Shown here: piece after piece, positions 12,101 to 20,565 of the stretch
Layout: each line of letters starts with the position of its first letter
How positions within the stretch are numbered: the stretch's first letter is position 1
Source: Anagrus nilaparvatae
Lineage: Eukaryota; Arthropoda; Insecta; Hymenoptera; Mymaridae
Direction of reading: 5' to 3'
NCBI GenBank assembly: GCA_022575985.1
Contig: JAKSXM010000007.1
Span: forward strand, 27,096,501 to 27,160,500
Length of the DNA: 64,000 nucleotides
Notes under the pieces: generated by a model
Database searches by the model: none
Told to the model about the DNA's origin: nothing
The model's input: the letters and a program-made list of their open reading frames with translations, nothing else
Made by a program: the position numbers and the translations under genes

Positions 12101-15100
12101 TATTATTAAATTTTTACACAGACGTAAAAACTACAAATTATAATTATTTAAAAATTTAGTTTTTATCTAAAAATCAATATTGAATTTTTTTTAAACATGA
12201 CCCTGTTTCATCTTAATATACCTACCCCCCCCCCCCCATTCCCCCTTTGGATAACATAAAAGCAGTAACAAACCAGAATTGTATATAACTAAAAAATGAA
12301 AGAAATAGGCAATTAGGTAAAACAACAGGAATCCAAATATTTTCTCACAAAAACTCTTTAAAAAAGAGGGGAATAAAATTTAAGCTTTCCTACGCTATTT
12401 TTTATCTGATTTAATTGATTGCTTAAATATTCAAGCAATTTGCTTTAATTTTCAAGCATTTGCTTGAATATTCAAACAAAGCAGCCTGGCCATACTGATC
12501 AGAAAAATTAAACACTAAACCGTCCCAAAAATTTGTCGTAAACGGAATATTTTTCAACGAAACCGTTTTTAAAAACTTAGTGGAACGGATTTTTTTAAAA
12601 ACTGATCGGTTTCAAATTTTTTTTGAAAAAAAAATAATCTAAAAACTTTCCGTTTTTAACAATTTGTTTGAAAAAATTTAACCTACTGCCGTTTTTATAA
12701 ATCATAAAAATTTTCTTTCGTTTTCTTTTATTTTTTTACATTCTGTAGGGTCTAAAAGTTATTCTCAGGTACTAACTGTAAAATTGCATTGGTTTAGATT
12801 AAGATTTTTTTCTTTAGCTTATCAACTTTATTAAAAGATAACTCACAATTTTTTTATCAATTAATTTTTTTCATCAAAATTATATAGGTAAAAGAGCTAA
12901 AAAGAAAATCAAAGCAAATTTTCATCATTTGCGAAAACGGGTATTTCGTTTTTAGATTTTTTCAAATGGGTCATTGAAAACGAAAAGTTTTAAAATACTC
13001 AAAATTTGCTAGAATCTCTTTGTCTTCAATAATCTAATGTCTATAAACTAATTCATAATTTTTCATAAATCTATGTAATTTAAAGAGTAAGAAACGGAAA
13101 TCAGAAGCTGTAGCAGCTCTTAAAACTTTACGAGGAGGATCCTACAATGTTAACTTAGAAATTTCTGAAATGCAAAAACTAGCTGAAGAATCGATATCAA
13201 GAAAATCTTCAATTTTCGATCTTATTAGAGCAAAAGCTTCCAGAAAAGCATTAATTATAACTTTATTTATTATGGCTATTCAACAACTTTCTGGAGTTAA
13301 TGCAATTATTTTCTATACTGGCAGAATATTTATGGATGCTGGTAGTTCATTAGATACAGCAAGCTCGTCAATTGCTGTTGGTCTAGTACAGGTAAAAATC
13401 GTAAAAGATAGCAAGGCAAATTGATTCAATTTTCATAATAAAAAAATAGAAATTAATTTAAATACATATATCGGTTGATATTTATGAAGGGTATACAGTT
13501 GTACCTGGACCGGTTTTTAAATCTGCTCAAAATATTATAAAAGTAATAATTTTTTCTAATTTTTAAACTTCTAAAACTCGTTTTCTCTTTTTTGTAGTTT
13601 CATATTTTAATTTTTTCTTAAACGCGAATTTTATGTATATTAATAGAGTACACGATAATATAAACTAGAGCAAGTATAGATTAACTGTGCAACTCATGAG
13701 AGACTTCTTTGACATAGTAAACCAAAAAAGAGATTTTGTTTCTAAATACCATCTAACACTACTTTAGATGATTAGGAATCAACCAACCCAAAGCTTCGGG
13801 TTGGTCTTCGGGTATACCTAAAATGCTTTAAAGGTCTGCAGGTACAGTTTTGAATCGGAATTATCCCTGGCTTTACGATTCCATGAATATGTTTAGAATT
13901 TTTCGTTAATTTCAGCTAATAAGTCTTTACAAGTCATTAATTTTTTACTATATCTCCTATTTTTTAAAGGTAAACAAAAATTTTTCAAAATTAAAATATT
14001 AATAGAATCGTGATTCCAGGGAAGATTCAAAACTGTACCTGCTGACCTATTAAGTTTTTCGGTTATACCTGAAGATCAATCTGATTTGACCCGAAAAAAG
14101 ACCGAACTTTCGGGTCAGATATACCCAAAAATTCAGGTAACCGCGCACCCAGGATGAATATTTAATAAATTGGTTGAATTTTCAACCAATACCTAATTTT
14201 CAATAATTTATTAAATTTAAAGCTTGTAGTATGTTGGCAATTAAAAATAAAGATTCATAGGCTGTTTTGAATTATTATTGATAGTTTTATTCACACCCAT
14301 ACGTTATATTTACCTTATTTTAATTTTTATTTATATTATGTCTTTATCCAATTCAGTTTTTATTTATCCAATTGGATGAAAATTCAACCAAAGCAGTGTT
14401 ACCGAGTATAATTTAAGGAAAGATTTTCCTATATTCGTTAAAAAACTTCAAAAGCCAATTGTTTGATAGCCAATTTTTTGTCTGATAAAGTATTCAATAA
14501 TTCGTCAATTTGAAACTTGGTTTTCAGTAGACACCAAAATTTTCATTTCCGTCTAGGATTTTCCGGAGAATCTGAATTTTAATTTAAATTTTCAATTGGT
14601 CAAATAACTTTGCGGTAAAATTGAAAATAATTAAATGGCATATGCCTTTTACTCCAGTCAAAATACGGGTTTGGTTGTATTTTTACTGGCGAACATGAGA
14701 TTTGCTTTACTATACGTTTTTTGGGTCGCTGAACATGAAAATCGGGGTCATTTCGTAAAGATATTGGGGCTTTACCCCTAAATTTGCAAAAAACTACCCC
14801 AAAATGGGTGTTTTTTACATAGTTGCACTTTGGGCGCTCAGATTTGCACCATACGGGTTTTTTGGGTCGCTGATCAAGAATTTCGACTTCTTTTTCATAA
14901 ATAATTAAAATTTCACCCCTAAATTGGCTAAAATTACCCCCGAAAAGGGGGTGTTTTTGCTTTTTTCGCACTTTGAGCAACCAGGATATGTCCATATAGG
15001 TTTTTTGGGTCGCTGATTAAGAATTTTGACTTATTTTTCATAAATAATTAAAATTTCACCCTTAAATTGGCTAAAATTACCCCCCAAAAGGCGGTGTTTT

Positions 15101-17147
15101 TGCTATTTGGGCACTTTGAGCAACCAGGATATATCCATATAGGTTTTTTGGGTTGCTAATGAAGAATTTCGACTTACTTTTCATAAATATTCAATATTTC
15201 ACCCTTAAAATAGCTAAAACTACCCCTAAAAGGGGTATTTTTGCTAATTTCGCACTTTGAGCATCCAGGATATGTCCATATAGGTTTTTTGGGTCGCTAA
15301 TCAAGAATTTCGACTTACTTTTTATAAATATTCAATATTTCACCCTTAAAACAGCTAAAACTACTCCTAAAAGGTGTGTTTTTGCTATTTTCACACTTCT
15401 AACATCCCGATTATGTCCCTTCAGATCTCTGGGCCGCTGATCAATAAAAATTTGTTATTTTTTTATAAAAAATTAATACTTACCTGAAAAATAAATTATA
15501 ATAGTGAAGGTAAAAATGAATAAATGACATTTAAGGTTGATTAGCGTGTATTTTGATCACGATAGAAATTGATATAATTTTTATAGGGACATCATATTAT
15601 AATAATAAATTCTTGATTAGCGACCCAAAAAACCTATATGGACATATCCTGGATGCTCAAAGTGCCCAAATAGCAAAAACATCCCTTTTAGGGGTAGTTT
15701 TAGCTAATTTAAGGGTGAAATATTGAAAATTTATGAAAAACAAGTCGAAATTCTTGATTAGCGACCCAAAAAACCTATATGGACATATCCTGGTTGCTCA
15801 AAGTGCCCAAATGGCAAAAATACCCTCTTTTCGGGGGTAATTTTAGCCAATTTAGGGGTGAAATTTTAATTATTTATGAAAAATAAGTCGAAATTCTTAA
15901 TCAGCGACCCAAAAAACCGATATGGACATATCCTGGTTACTCAAAGTTCGAAAATAGCAAAAACACCCCCTTTTAGGGGGTAATTTTAACCAATTTAGGG
16001 ATGAAATTATAATTATTTATGAAAAAGAAGTCGAAATTCTTGATCAGCGATCCAAAAAACCCTTATGGTGTGAATCTGAGCGCTCAAAGTGCAACTATGT
16101 AAAAAACACCCCATTTTGGGTAGTTTTTTGCAAATTTAGGGGTAAAGCCCCCATTTCTTTACGAAATGACCTCTATTTTCATGTTCAGCGACCCAAAAAA
16201 CGTATAGTAAAGCAAATCTCATGTTCGCCAGTAAAAATACAACCAAACCTGTATTTTGACTGGAGTATTTACCAAGGGCGCAAAGAAACCTCATTTGCCG
16301 GTGAAAGAAGCGAGAACGGGAAGAAATCAGACAATTAAGAACGAGATAATTGTTTTCTAAACTTTATTTTTATCTCGCCTCACCTTGTTATTATTCTTTC
16401 AGATATAGTATCAATCAGATAGTAATAAATTTAATTTTGCAAAACCCGTCTTTTTCTACCTAAATTAGGCCAGAAATATCGTATATATATTATATCATAA
16501 TTATTTAGCTATTAATGAAACAAGTTTTTATTATGAAAATTTTCAACACCTGCTGTTTCCTATAAAATATAATTGTAATTAACCAAACATATTTTTTTTT
16601 TTTTAGTTTGTTATGGCCATAGTAGCTGCTGCTATTGTAGATAAAGTAGGAAGAAAACCTCTTTTAATAACTTCTTCATTTTTGATAGCGATTAGTTTAT
16701 TAATACTTGGACTTTATTTCAAACTTAAAAAATGTTCAGTGCCTTTAGATAATTTTGGATGGGTGCCGCTAGTATGTCTTCTAGTATTTATGATTGCTTT
16801 TTCAATTGGGTATATTTTTTAAATTATAAAATATTAGTGATTTCTTAATTGACTAAAAATTAATTTCTTTTTATTATAGATTGGGTCCAATCCCATGGTT
16901 GCTAATGGGTGAATTATTTACTGTTGAATTGAAAGGCGTTGCTTCGAGTATGGCTGTCATGGTTAATTGGTTTCTTGCTTTTGTTGTTACATCTGGTTTT
17001 CCAATTACAGAAAAATATATTGGAACAGGATTTGCTTTTTGGATTTTAGCAATTATTATGATTTTTGCTACTATTTTTGAGTATATTTTTGTTCCTGAAA
17101 CTAAAGGGAAAAGTATTCAAACTATTCAAGATGAATTAGAATATTAG
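6101..17147 (+). CDS. Facilitated trehalose transporter Tret1-like (MFS sugar porter), 5 exons, 462 aa
   Basis: Coding exons 6101-6182, 10102-10631, 13086-13391, 16607-16809 and 16880-17147 join in consistent phase (1,0,0,2) to 462 codons plus TAG. That is close to the usual insect Tret1-like length. Sugar-porter signatures seen: WTSPVLP in the first helix region, GRK loop at residues 89-91, PESPVWLV at 197-204, QQLSG at 270-274 (helix 7), VGRK at 320-323, GPIPW at 376-380 and the C-terminal PETKGKS at 446-452. Members are plasma-membrane facilitators with 12 helices that carry trehalose or other sugars; the substrate cannot be read from sequence. Donors and acceptors are GT..AG with poly-pyrimidine or AT-rich tracts. 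Introns 1-3 are swollen by transposons, while intron 4 is only 70 bp. The open frame, full motif set and phase agreement argue for a functional gene. Noncoding 5' exons cannot be excluded. Confidence 0.93.
6559..6702. mobile_element. Small MITE with CATAGTA/CACAGTA-type ends, TA flanks
   Basis: Left end CATAGTAAAAAAAATGTACA and right end (inverted) CACAGTAAAAAAATGTATA form terminal inverted repeats of about 30 bp including an AATATT block. TA lies immediately outside both ends (6557-6558 and 6703-6704). It belongs to the same end-sequence group as the elements at 27360, 33912 and 54432. It lies in intron 1 of the transporter. Confidence 0.65.
7236..7280 (+). repeat. Orphan pogo/Tigger-type terminal repeat
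   Basis: TA followed by CAGTGGAACCTCGATTATTC matches the terminal inverted repeat style of pogo/Tigger DNA transposons. No inverted partner was found, so the rest was lost or displaced; the LINE begins about 80 bp further on. Confidence 0.5.
7345..9607 (+). mobile_element. 5'-truncated jockey-like LINE with poly(A) tail in transporter intron 1
   Basis: The in-frame coding sequence can be followed back from the RT ORF to about 7345, without an ATG, into the linker that normally joins endonuclease and RT. The endonuclease itself is missing. After the stop at 9327 comes about 250 bp of 3' UTR ending GGGTTCGTCCCGTAAATTTTC, then 27 A residues (9581-9607). An intact long frame plus a pure poly(A) tail indicates a recent insertion by target-primed reverse transcription. 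The insert is on the same strand as the host gene. A degraded relative with a similar 3' end lies at 35985-37600. Confidence 0.88.
7552..9327 (+). CDS. LINE reverse transcriptase (ORF2 C-terminal part), 591 codons
   Basis: An uninterrupted frame encodes an RT with canonical blocks. NQSPGYDKIHPSFL lies near residue 95, IWKYGLIIPIYKKGD and NYRPITILS near 140-160, and YTDVAKAFDSVNH (RT motif A aspartate) near 220. SGVPQGSNLGALLY (motif B) is near 278. FLIYIDDLKIF (motif C, with Ile replacing the usual Ala of YADD) is near 308. A thumb region and C-terminal jockey-like sequence (LYNTQIRSILMYGSLIW) follow. ATG 7552 is the first methionine, but homology continues upstream, so the native protein was longer. 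RT residues are all present, but without the endonuclease domain this copy is probably not autonomous. It is a transposon gene, not a host gene. Confidence 0.88.
   Translation: MENSLKQDQKPFWYYINETKKNQIPIDMYYKNKVIENDTDIANSFAIFFQSTYNDKEITSDTSRFQTYNTRMDDFMITETDVTNAIKKLKPNQSPGYDKIHPSFLRNCSSYLSFPLKILFNQSIDQGIVPNIWKYGLIIPIYKKGDAKDIENYRPITILSCFAKLLDSLINGKLSTYMNDKIISERHGSVNKRSTTTNLLTFKEFISQTFGRGNQVHVLYTDVAKAFDSVNHKLLLDKLKKYNVNDKLLKWFQSYLCNRKQLVKINRKFSNPITPPSGVPQGSNLGALLYIIYINDLKYAVNNSKFLIYIDDLKIFKEISNDKDIKAFKTDIKRLHNWNYFNGLKWNLSKCNIMIYDKKKMKDKIYTKYHIGKCEINHTAVLKDLGIFFEDNLCFNVHIDNITNNAKKRNYFLKKILHKFNNPDSIKLFYNTQIRSILMYGSLIWAPNTNEKIYQLEKIQHQVLRIFAFKYNIEFDYYSHDYTNLYKKFDIHNLESARQIADLKFLYKLFNNQINSNEIKSVINIYEPKKEGLRTRYLCFTIPTEFKNNRKTSSLLRILENYNMNKDKIDITNSSEASFCKSLKINIAKYS
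10102..10631 (+). CDS. Tret1-like exon 2 (residues 28-204, helices 1-6)
   Basis: Acceptor TTAATTTAG ends at 10101. The exon encodes WTSPVLP, GRKRSL, RFLSGTAVGAACVLVPTYISE and PESPVWLV, and ends at GTG|GTATGT in phase 0. It is the longest exon and carries the N-terminal six-helix half of the transporter. Confidence 0.92.
10735..11206. repeat. Dispersed repeat with CACTGAAAAA end (copy 1)
   Basis: It starts near TCCGGCTGCC, contains CAAATGACCTGAAAC and an inverted counterpart (AAGTCATTTCCAATCG), and ends with TTTTTTTCAGTGTAC. The same words in the same order occur at 30449-30720 (TCCGCCTGCCGC, CAAATGACTTGAAACG, GTCATTCGTTTAAGCAAG). It is probably a non-autonomous element in transporter intron 2; exact ends are uncertain. 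Confidence 0.45.
11499..12492. mobile_element. Foldback element, 994 bp, in transporter intron 2
   Basis: The left end GGCCAGGCTGCTTTG is mirrored at the right end as CAAAGCAGCCTGGCC. Both arms contain clusters of GCTTGAAAATTCAAGC palindromes, then a shared block of about 300 bp including a G-run/C-run (11792-11799 and 12226-12237), continuing to near 11870 and 12120. The arms differ by scattered substitutions. About 250 bp of AT-rich loop separates them and holds a hammerhead-like motif. No ORF of known type is present. Confidence 0.8.
11995..12032 (+). other. Hammerhead-ribozyme-like motif in the foldback loop
   Basis: CCTGA is followed a few bases later by a perfect 8-bp stem (GGTTGAAG/CTTCAACC), then CGAAACGTC. 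This is the order CUGA-box, stem II, GAAA-box used by the small hammerhead ribozymes of some retroelements. The bases between CTGA and the stem (ATCAG) depart from the consensus CUGANGA, so activity is doubtful. Confidence 0.3.
13086..13391 (+). CDS. Tret1-like exon 3 (residues 205-306, central loop and helices 7-8)
   Basis: The acceptor AG at 13084-13085 is followed by AGT AAG AAA CGG. The exon encodes the hydrophilic loop between the two halves (SEAVAALKTLRGG), then FDLIRAKASRKAL and QQLSGVNAIIFYTG. It closes at CAG|GTAAAA in phase 0. Confidence 0.9.
14650..16268. mobile_element. Compound foldback: two inverted arrays of a ~146-bp tandem repeat, transporter intron 3
   Basis: The left arm opens ACTCCAGTCAAAATACGG and the right arm closes with its mirror (GTATTTTGACTGGAGT). 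Each arm is a head-to-tail series of about five units of roughly 146 bp. Each unit contains TTTTTTGGGTCGCTGATCAA, a short CTTTTTCATAAATAATTAAAA block, CACCCCTAAATTGGC, an interrupted C-run/G-run and TTTGAGCAACCAGGATATG. The units of the right arm are in opposite orientation. About 180 bp of unrelated AT-rich DNA (roughly 15420-15600) forms the loop. Confidence 0.85.
16607..16809 (+). CDS. Tret1-like exon 4 (residues 307-373 plus two bases)
   Basis: A T-rich tract and TTTTAG precede TTT GTT ATG. The exon encodes VDKVGRKPLL (the GRK-like loop of the second half) and helices 9-10, ending ATT GG|GTATAT in phase 2. Confidence 0.9.
16880..17147 (+). CDS. Tret1-like exon 5 (C-terminus, residues 374-462)
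   Basis: Acceptor ATTATAG is at 16879, and the first base A completes Gly-374. The exon encodes GPIPWLLMGELF, helices 11-12 and the PETKGKS tail, and stops at TAG 17145-17147. Confidence 0.92.
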
Positions 17148-17178
17148 AAGAAAATAATTTATATATATTTTAATTGTA

Positions 17179-17184
17179 AATAAA
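17179..17184 (+). terminator. Candidate poly(A) signal of the transporter gene
   Basis: AATAAA lies 32 bp after the stop codon. In DNA this AT-rich such words are common, so it is only the nearest candidate. Confidence 0.35.
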
Positions 17185-17189
17185 AAAAA

Positions 17190-18282
17190 AATTATTTATA
17201 GATAAGTTAATAATTTAGTATTTAAAATAAATTAATTTAATTATATTAAACAGTTTTTAAAACCAGTTTTATAATTTAAATTTTTTTTGTCCGTAATGAA
17301 AAATATATTAAAATCAGGAAAATATTATTTTGCATGTTTAACTTAAAGTTTCTAAATTAAAGGCCTTTTTTTGCATAAAATAATTTGGAAGAATAAACAA
17401 TTTGAAACGATTAATTTATATTTGTAACTTATTAAAGATCTACTGTATTTACCCAAAGGAGAATATTATAAATATTTTTTATCAAAAAATGGAAAATAGA
17501 ATTAAAGCCAAGTAATAAAATTAAAAAAGAATTTATTTTTATTATACATACATTTAAGAAAAACAATTTTTTAACACAGTTAAAGAGGTATGATTATCAT
17601 GAGGAAAAGCAATACATATGGTCTATAATTATTATTTAATTAAAAACAAATGATTTTTTTATCTTTAATTTGATAAAATGGTAAAAGCTATGATTTCTAA
17701 AATTTGATACTAAAAAGCAAGGAAATTAACAAGGATATTATATTTTTGTAAAATATATGTAAACTTAAAAAAAATAGATTAAAAATTGGCATCTTTTAAA
17801 TTATTTAAAACAGAACATAACCATAAGTTTTATGCATAAATGTTTAAATTTAACGATTATTTTGGGTATTTTTCCTGCTTATAATACTTAAAGATAATGT
17901 TTATTATGATAATTATTTTATATTTTTAAAAGCTCATGTATTTTCAGCAATTTTTTTGGTTATTGAAATTTATAAAAATTATTTGTTCTGAGGCTTTAAT
18001 TTTTTTCAAAATAATTTTACTGTAATAATTTTTGATTTTTAAATAATATCAAAGAATTAATTTTGTTTTGTCTTTTTCTGACAAATTTCTATGACTTCTG
18101 TATCACAAAAAGGCTTCTATAGAATTCTGTTTTGGGTACAATTTCATATGGTACTATTTGTACCCTGATAATTTTTTTTTATCGATATTTTAGAAGAAAA
18201 ACAAAATTTACACTAAGAACAGCAAATATATATTTTTTAGTAACAGTGTTTGATTTTTTTAATATCGTAGATGCGCTAGCAT
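17190..18282. other. AT-rich intergenic DNA
   Basis: No coding frame, RNA gene or clear repeat was recognised between the transporter and the next foldback element. Confidence 0.5.
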
Positions 18283-18969
18283 AAAATTGCTCTATCCACG
18301 CAATATATTTTGAAATTGAGATATTTTAACCATATTTTTTAATGAAAAAGTCAATGCTTTTCGGTATTTGATACCAAACAATTAAAAAAAAAATTCAAAA
18401 CTTTTTTTATATAAACAAATATTACCTATGTATGTGTTTTTGTAATATTTATAAATTTTTGTATTATTTATATCAATTATACTTAAAAAATTGAAAATGA
18501 TTATATGTTTAAATAAATACGACATGTTAAATTTTTGTTAATTTTGGGTCATAAGTACGCGAGATTCCAGATCTGGAAAAATTAAATCAAAATTCTCCTT
18601 GGCTTATATTGAAGATCATTCAACTTTTATCATGAGGAATTTTTCGCTAAACCTTTTTAGCAATAAGTTATAGCTAATTGCATTCCCTTAGAATTGAATG
18701 ATCTTTAATATGAGTCAAGCTGAATTTCGATCGAAATTTCCCAGATCTGGAATCTCTGGTTTTTATGACCCAAAAATTACAAAAATTTAACATCTATTGT
18801 ATTTGTTTAAACAAATAAACATTTTAAGTTTTTTTTTAATTTTTTGATATCATTTACCAAAAGGCATTGAATTTTTCATTAAAAAATTATTTTAAATAAA
18901 TATATGTTTAAAAGATTTCAATTTCAAAATATGCTGCGTTGAACCACCAGTGGCAGATAGAGCATTTTC
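18283..18969. mobile_element. Foldback element, about 690 bp
   Basis: The arms are mirror copies. TTGCTCTATCCACGCAATAT and ATTTTGAAATTGAGAT (18287-18328) pair with ATTTCAATTTCAAAATATGC and AGATAGAGCA (18915-18964). Further in, ATAAACAAATATTACC pairs with GTTTAAACAAATAAAC, and AGATTCCAGATCTGG pairs with CCCAGATCTGGAATCTC. The centre is near 18660. No ORF is present. Confidence 0.75.
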
Positions 18970-20331
18970 AACACATACAAATATACAGTTTGAAAATTCT
19001 TATGAAACTGCTTTCTACAGAAAAAAATTCACTTATGGAAATGAAATCTAAAAAAAATTAAAATTTTTTTTTCTGTTCCAAAACATAATTTTAAATTTCA
19101 TCAAGTCAAGGAAAAGAAACCATTAAAATGTTTAATAAGAAAAATTTATTTCTTTAATATTTCTTTTGCTTTCCAGAAGCGAATTTTATCAATGAATTTG
19201 TACAGTAATAACATGCTATTTGCACCATGAAGCATTTCATTTGTTCGTAAAACTTTTTACATTATAATTACATTTACTAAAGCTCTGAGTCCATTGAAAT
19301 TTAATATTCTCTATTTTAATTTTAGTCTACAATTAAACACAATGTATCCCATGTAGCTGGGACTTATAACGAGTTATTGCAACATTTTTTATGTTGTTTT
19401 TTTTTTTTAAAGCTTTCTCTACGTTGTATACTAAAATATAAAATCTTACTGGAGTCAGAGCTTAAAAATATTTAAGAATTAAAAAAATCTGTATGTAACT
19501 CATATTTTAAATTGAATTCTTGGTCAGTTCTTAGAAATAATTATTAGAAAAGTATAAGACTTATATAAAATTTTTCGCTGATATTTACTTAAGTTTGTCA
19601 TTATTTATGTTTAGTCCAGCCTTTGTGAATTTGAAATTTCTTAATTATAATATTTCAATCAAGTTGATTGTTTTTCTTGAGCATTATTTTGAAATTTGTC
19701 ATTAAAATATGAGCTACATCAAATAGACTTATCAAAAAATGACTTTTAATTTAACAAAGCTCTGAAAGATTAGAGAAAAAAAAACGACGCTCAAAATTGA
19801 TATATTATATATACAGATTTAAATTTATCAAAAGGCCACATTTTTTTAAAACTCTTTTATCTATAAAAGGATCAATTCTTAATAATTCATAAAATTAGAT
19901 AAATATTGTGAATGACGTCTTTAAACTATCAACTATGCTTTTATAAAAACTACTGCTTTTGACATTATTAAAGTAGAATAATATTCTTTTCTTATCTAAT
20001 TTTCATCTATAAAGTAAAGTAATAAAATCATATACTTTGTAGTTAACAAAAGCATTGATAACTCGTCAAAATAAGGCTATTTAAATGATTTTCCCTCCAG
20101 GGGGTTAAAATGTTAAAGCAAAGTCGACAAAAGCAAGTAAAATTAATTTAAAACTCAAGCAGAGTTTGGTTATTCAAAATTTATGAACAATTATTTAATG
20201 ATATAATTTACTTATATATTATTATTATTAATTTATAACAATTCTTAATTTACTAATATTTCGTTATTTTCTAAAAATATATTTATTTTTACATATACAA
20301 AATACTAAAATAATATTAAAAATTTTTATTA
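18970..20331. other. AT-rich intergenic DNA between convergent genes
   Basis: This region separates the 3' ends of the transporter (+) and the K2P channel (-). Nothing coding or structured was recognised. Confidence 0.5.
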
Positions 20332-20337
20332 TTTATT
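20332..20337 (-). terminator. Candidate poly(A) signal of the K2P gene
   Basis: AATAAA on the - strand lies about 50 bp beyond the K2P stop codon. Weak evidence because of base composition. Confidence 0.35.
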
Positions 20338-20385
20338 TTATATTTATAAATCTAAAACTAAAAAATATAAATTTGATATTATTTT

Positions 20386-20565
20386 CTATAAATCGTCGTC
20401 ATCAAGTTTAGCTTTTGGTGGTATTTTTTCTGTTGTAATTTCAATTTCTGGACCATCTTCAGAATTATCTGGTGTTGGTTTTATTGAACGATCTTCAGCC
20501 ATTTGAAAACCAATTGTTGCACTTATTTTTTGACTCGCTTGTTTAAATTGATCTGACAACATAAC
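20386..20565 (-). CDS. K2P exon 7 (C-terminal tail, residues 645-703)
   Basis: Acceptor TTTCAG precedes GTT ATG TTG TCA GAT. It encodes a soluble tail (SDQFKQASQKISATIG), typical of the segment after TM4, and ends in an acidic run DDDDL before TAG at 20388-20386. Confidence 0.88.
   Translation of the reverse strand, partial: VMLSDQFKQASQKISATIGFQMAEDRSIKPTPDNSEDGPEIEITTEKIPPKAKLDDDDL

Noticed and set aside
14600..14995. 131-codon - frame
   Set aside because: Lies in the tandem-unit arm of the compound foldback; repeats PKKP/CSERPK-like units of the array, not a gene.
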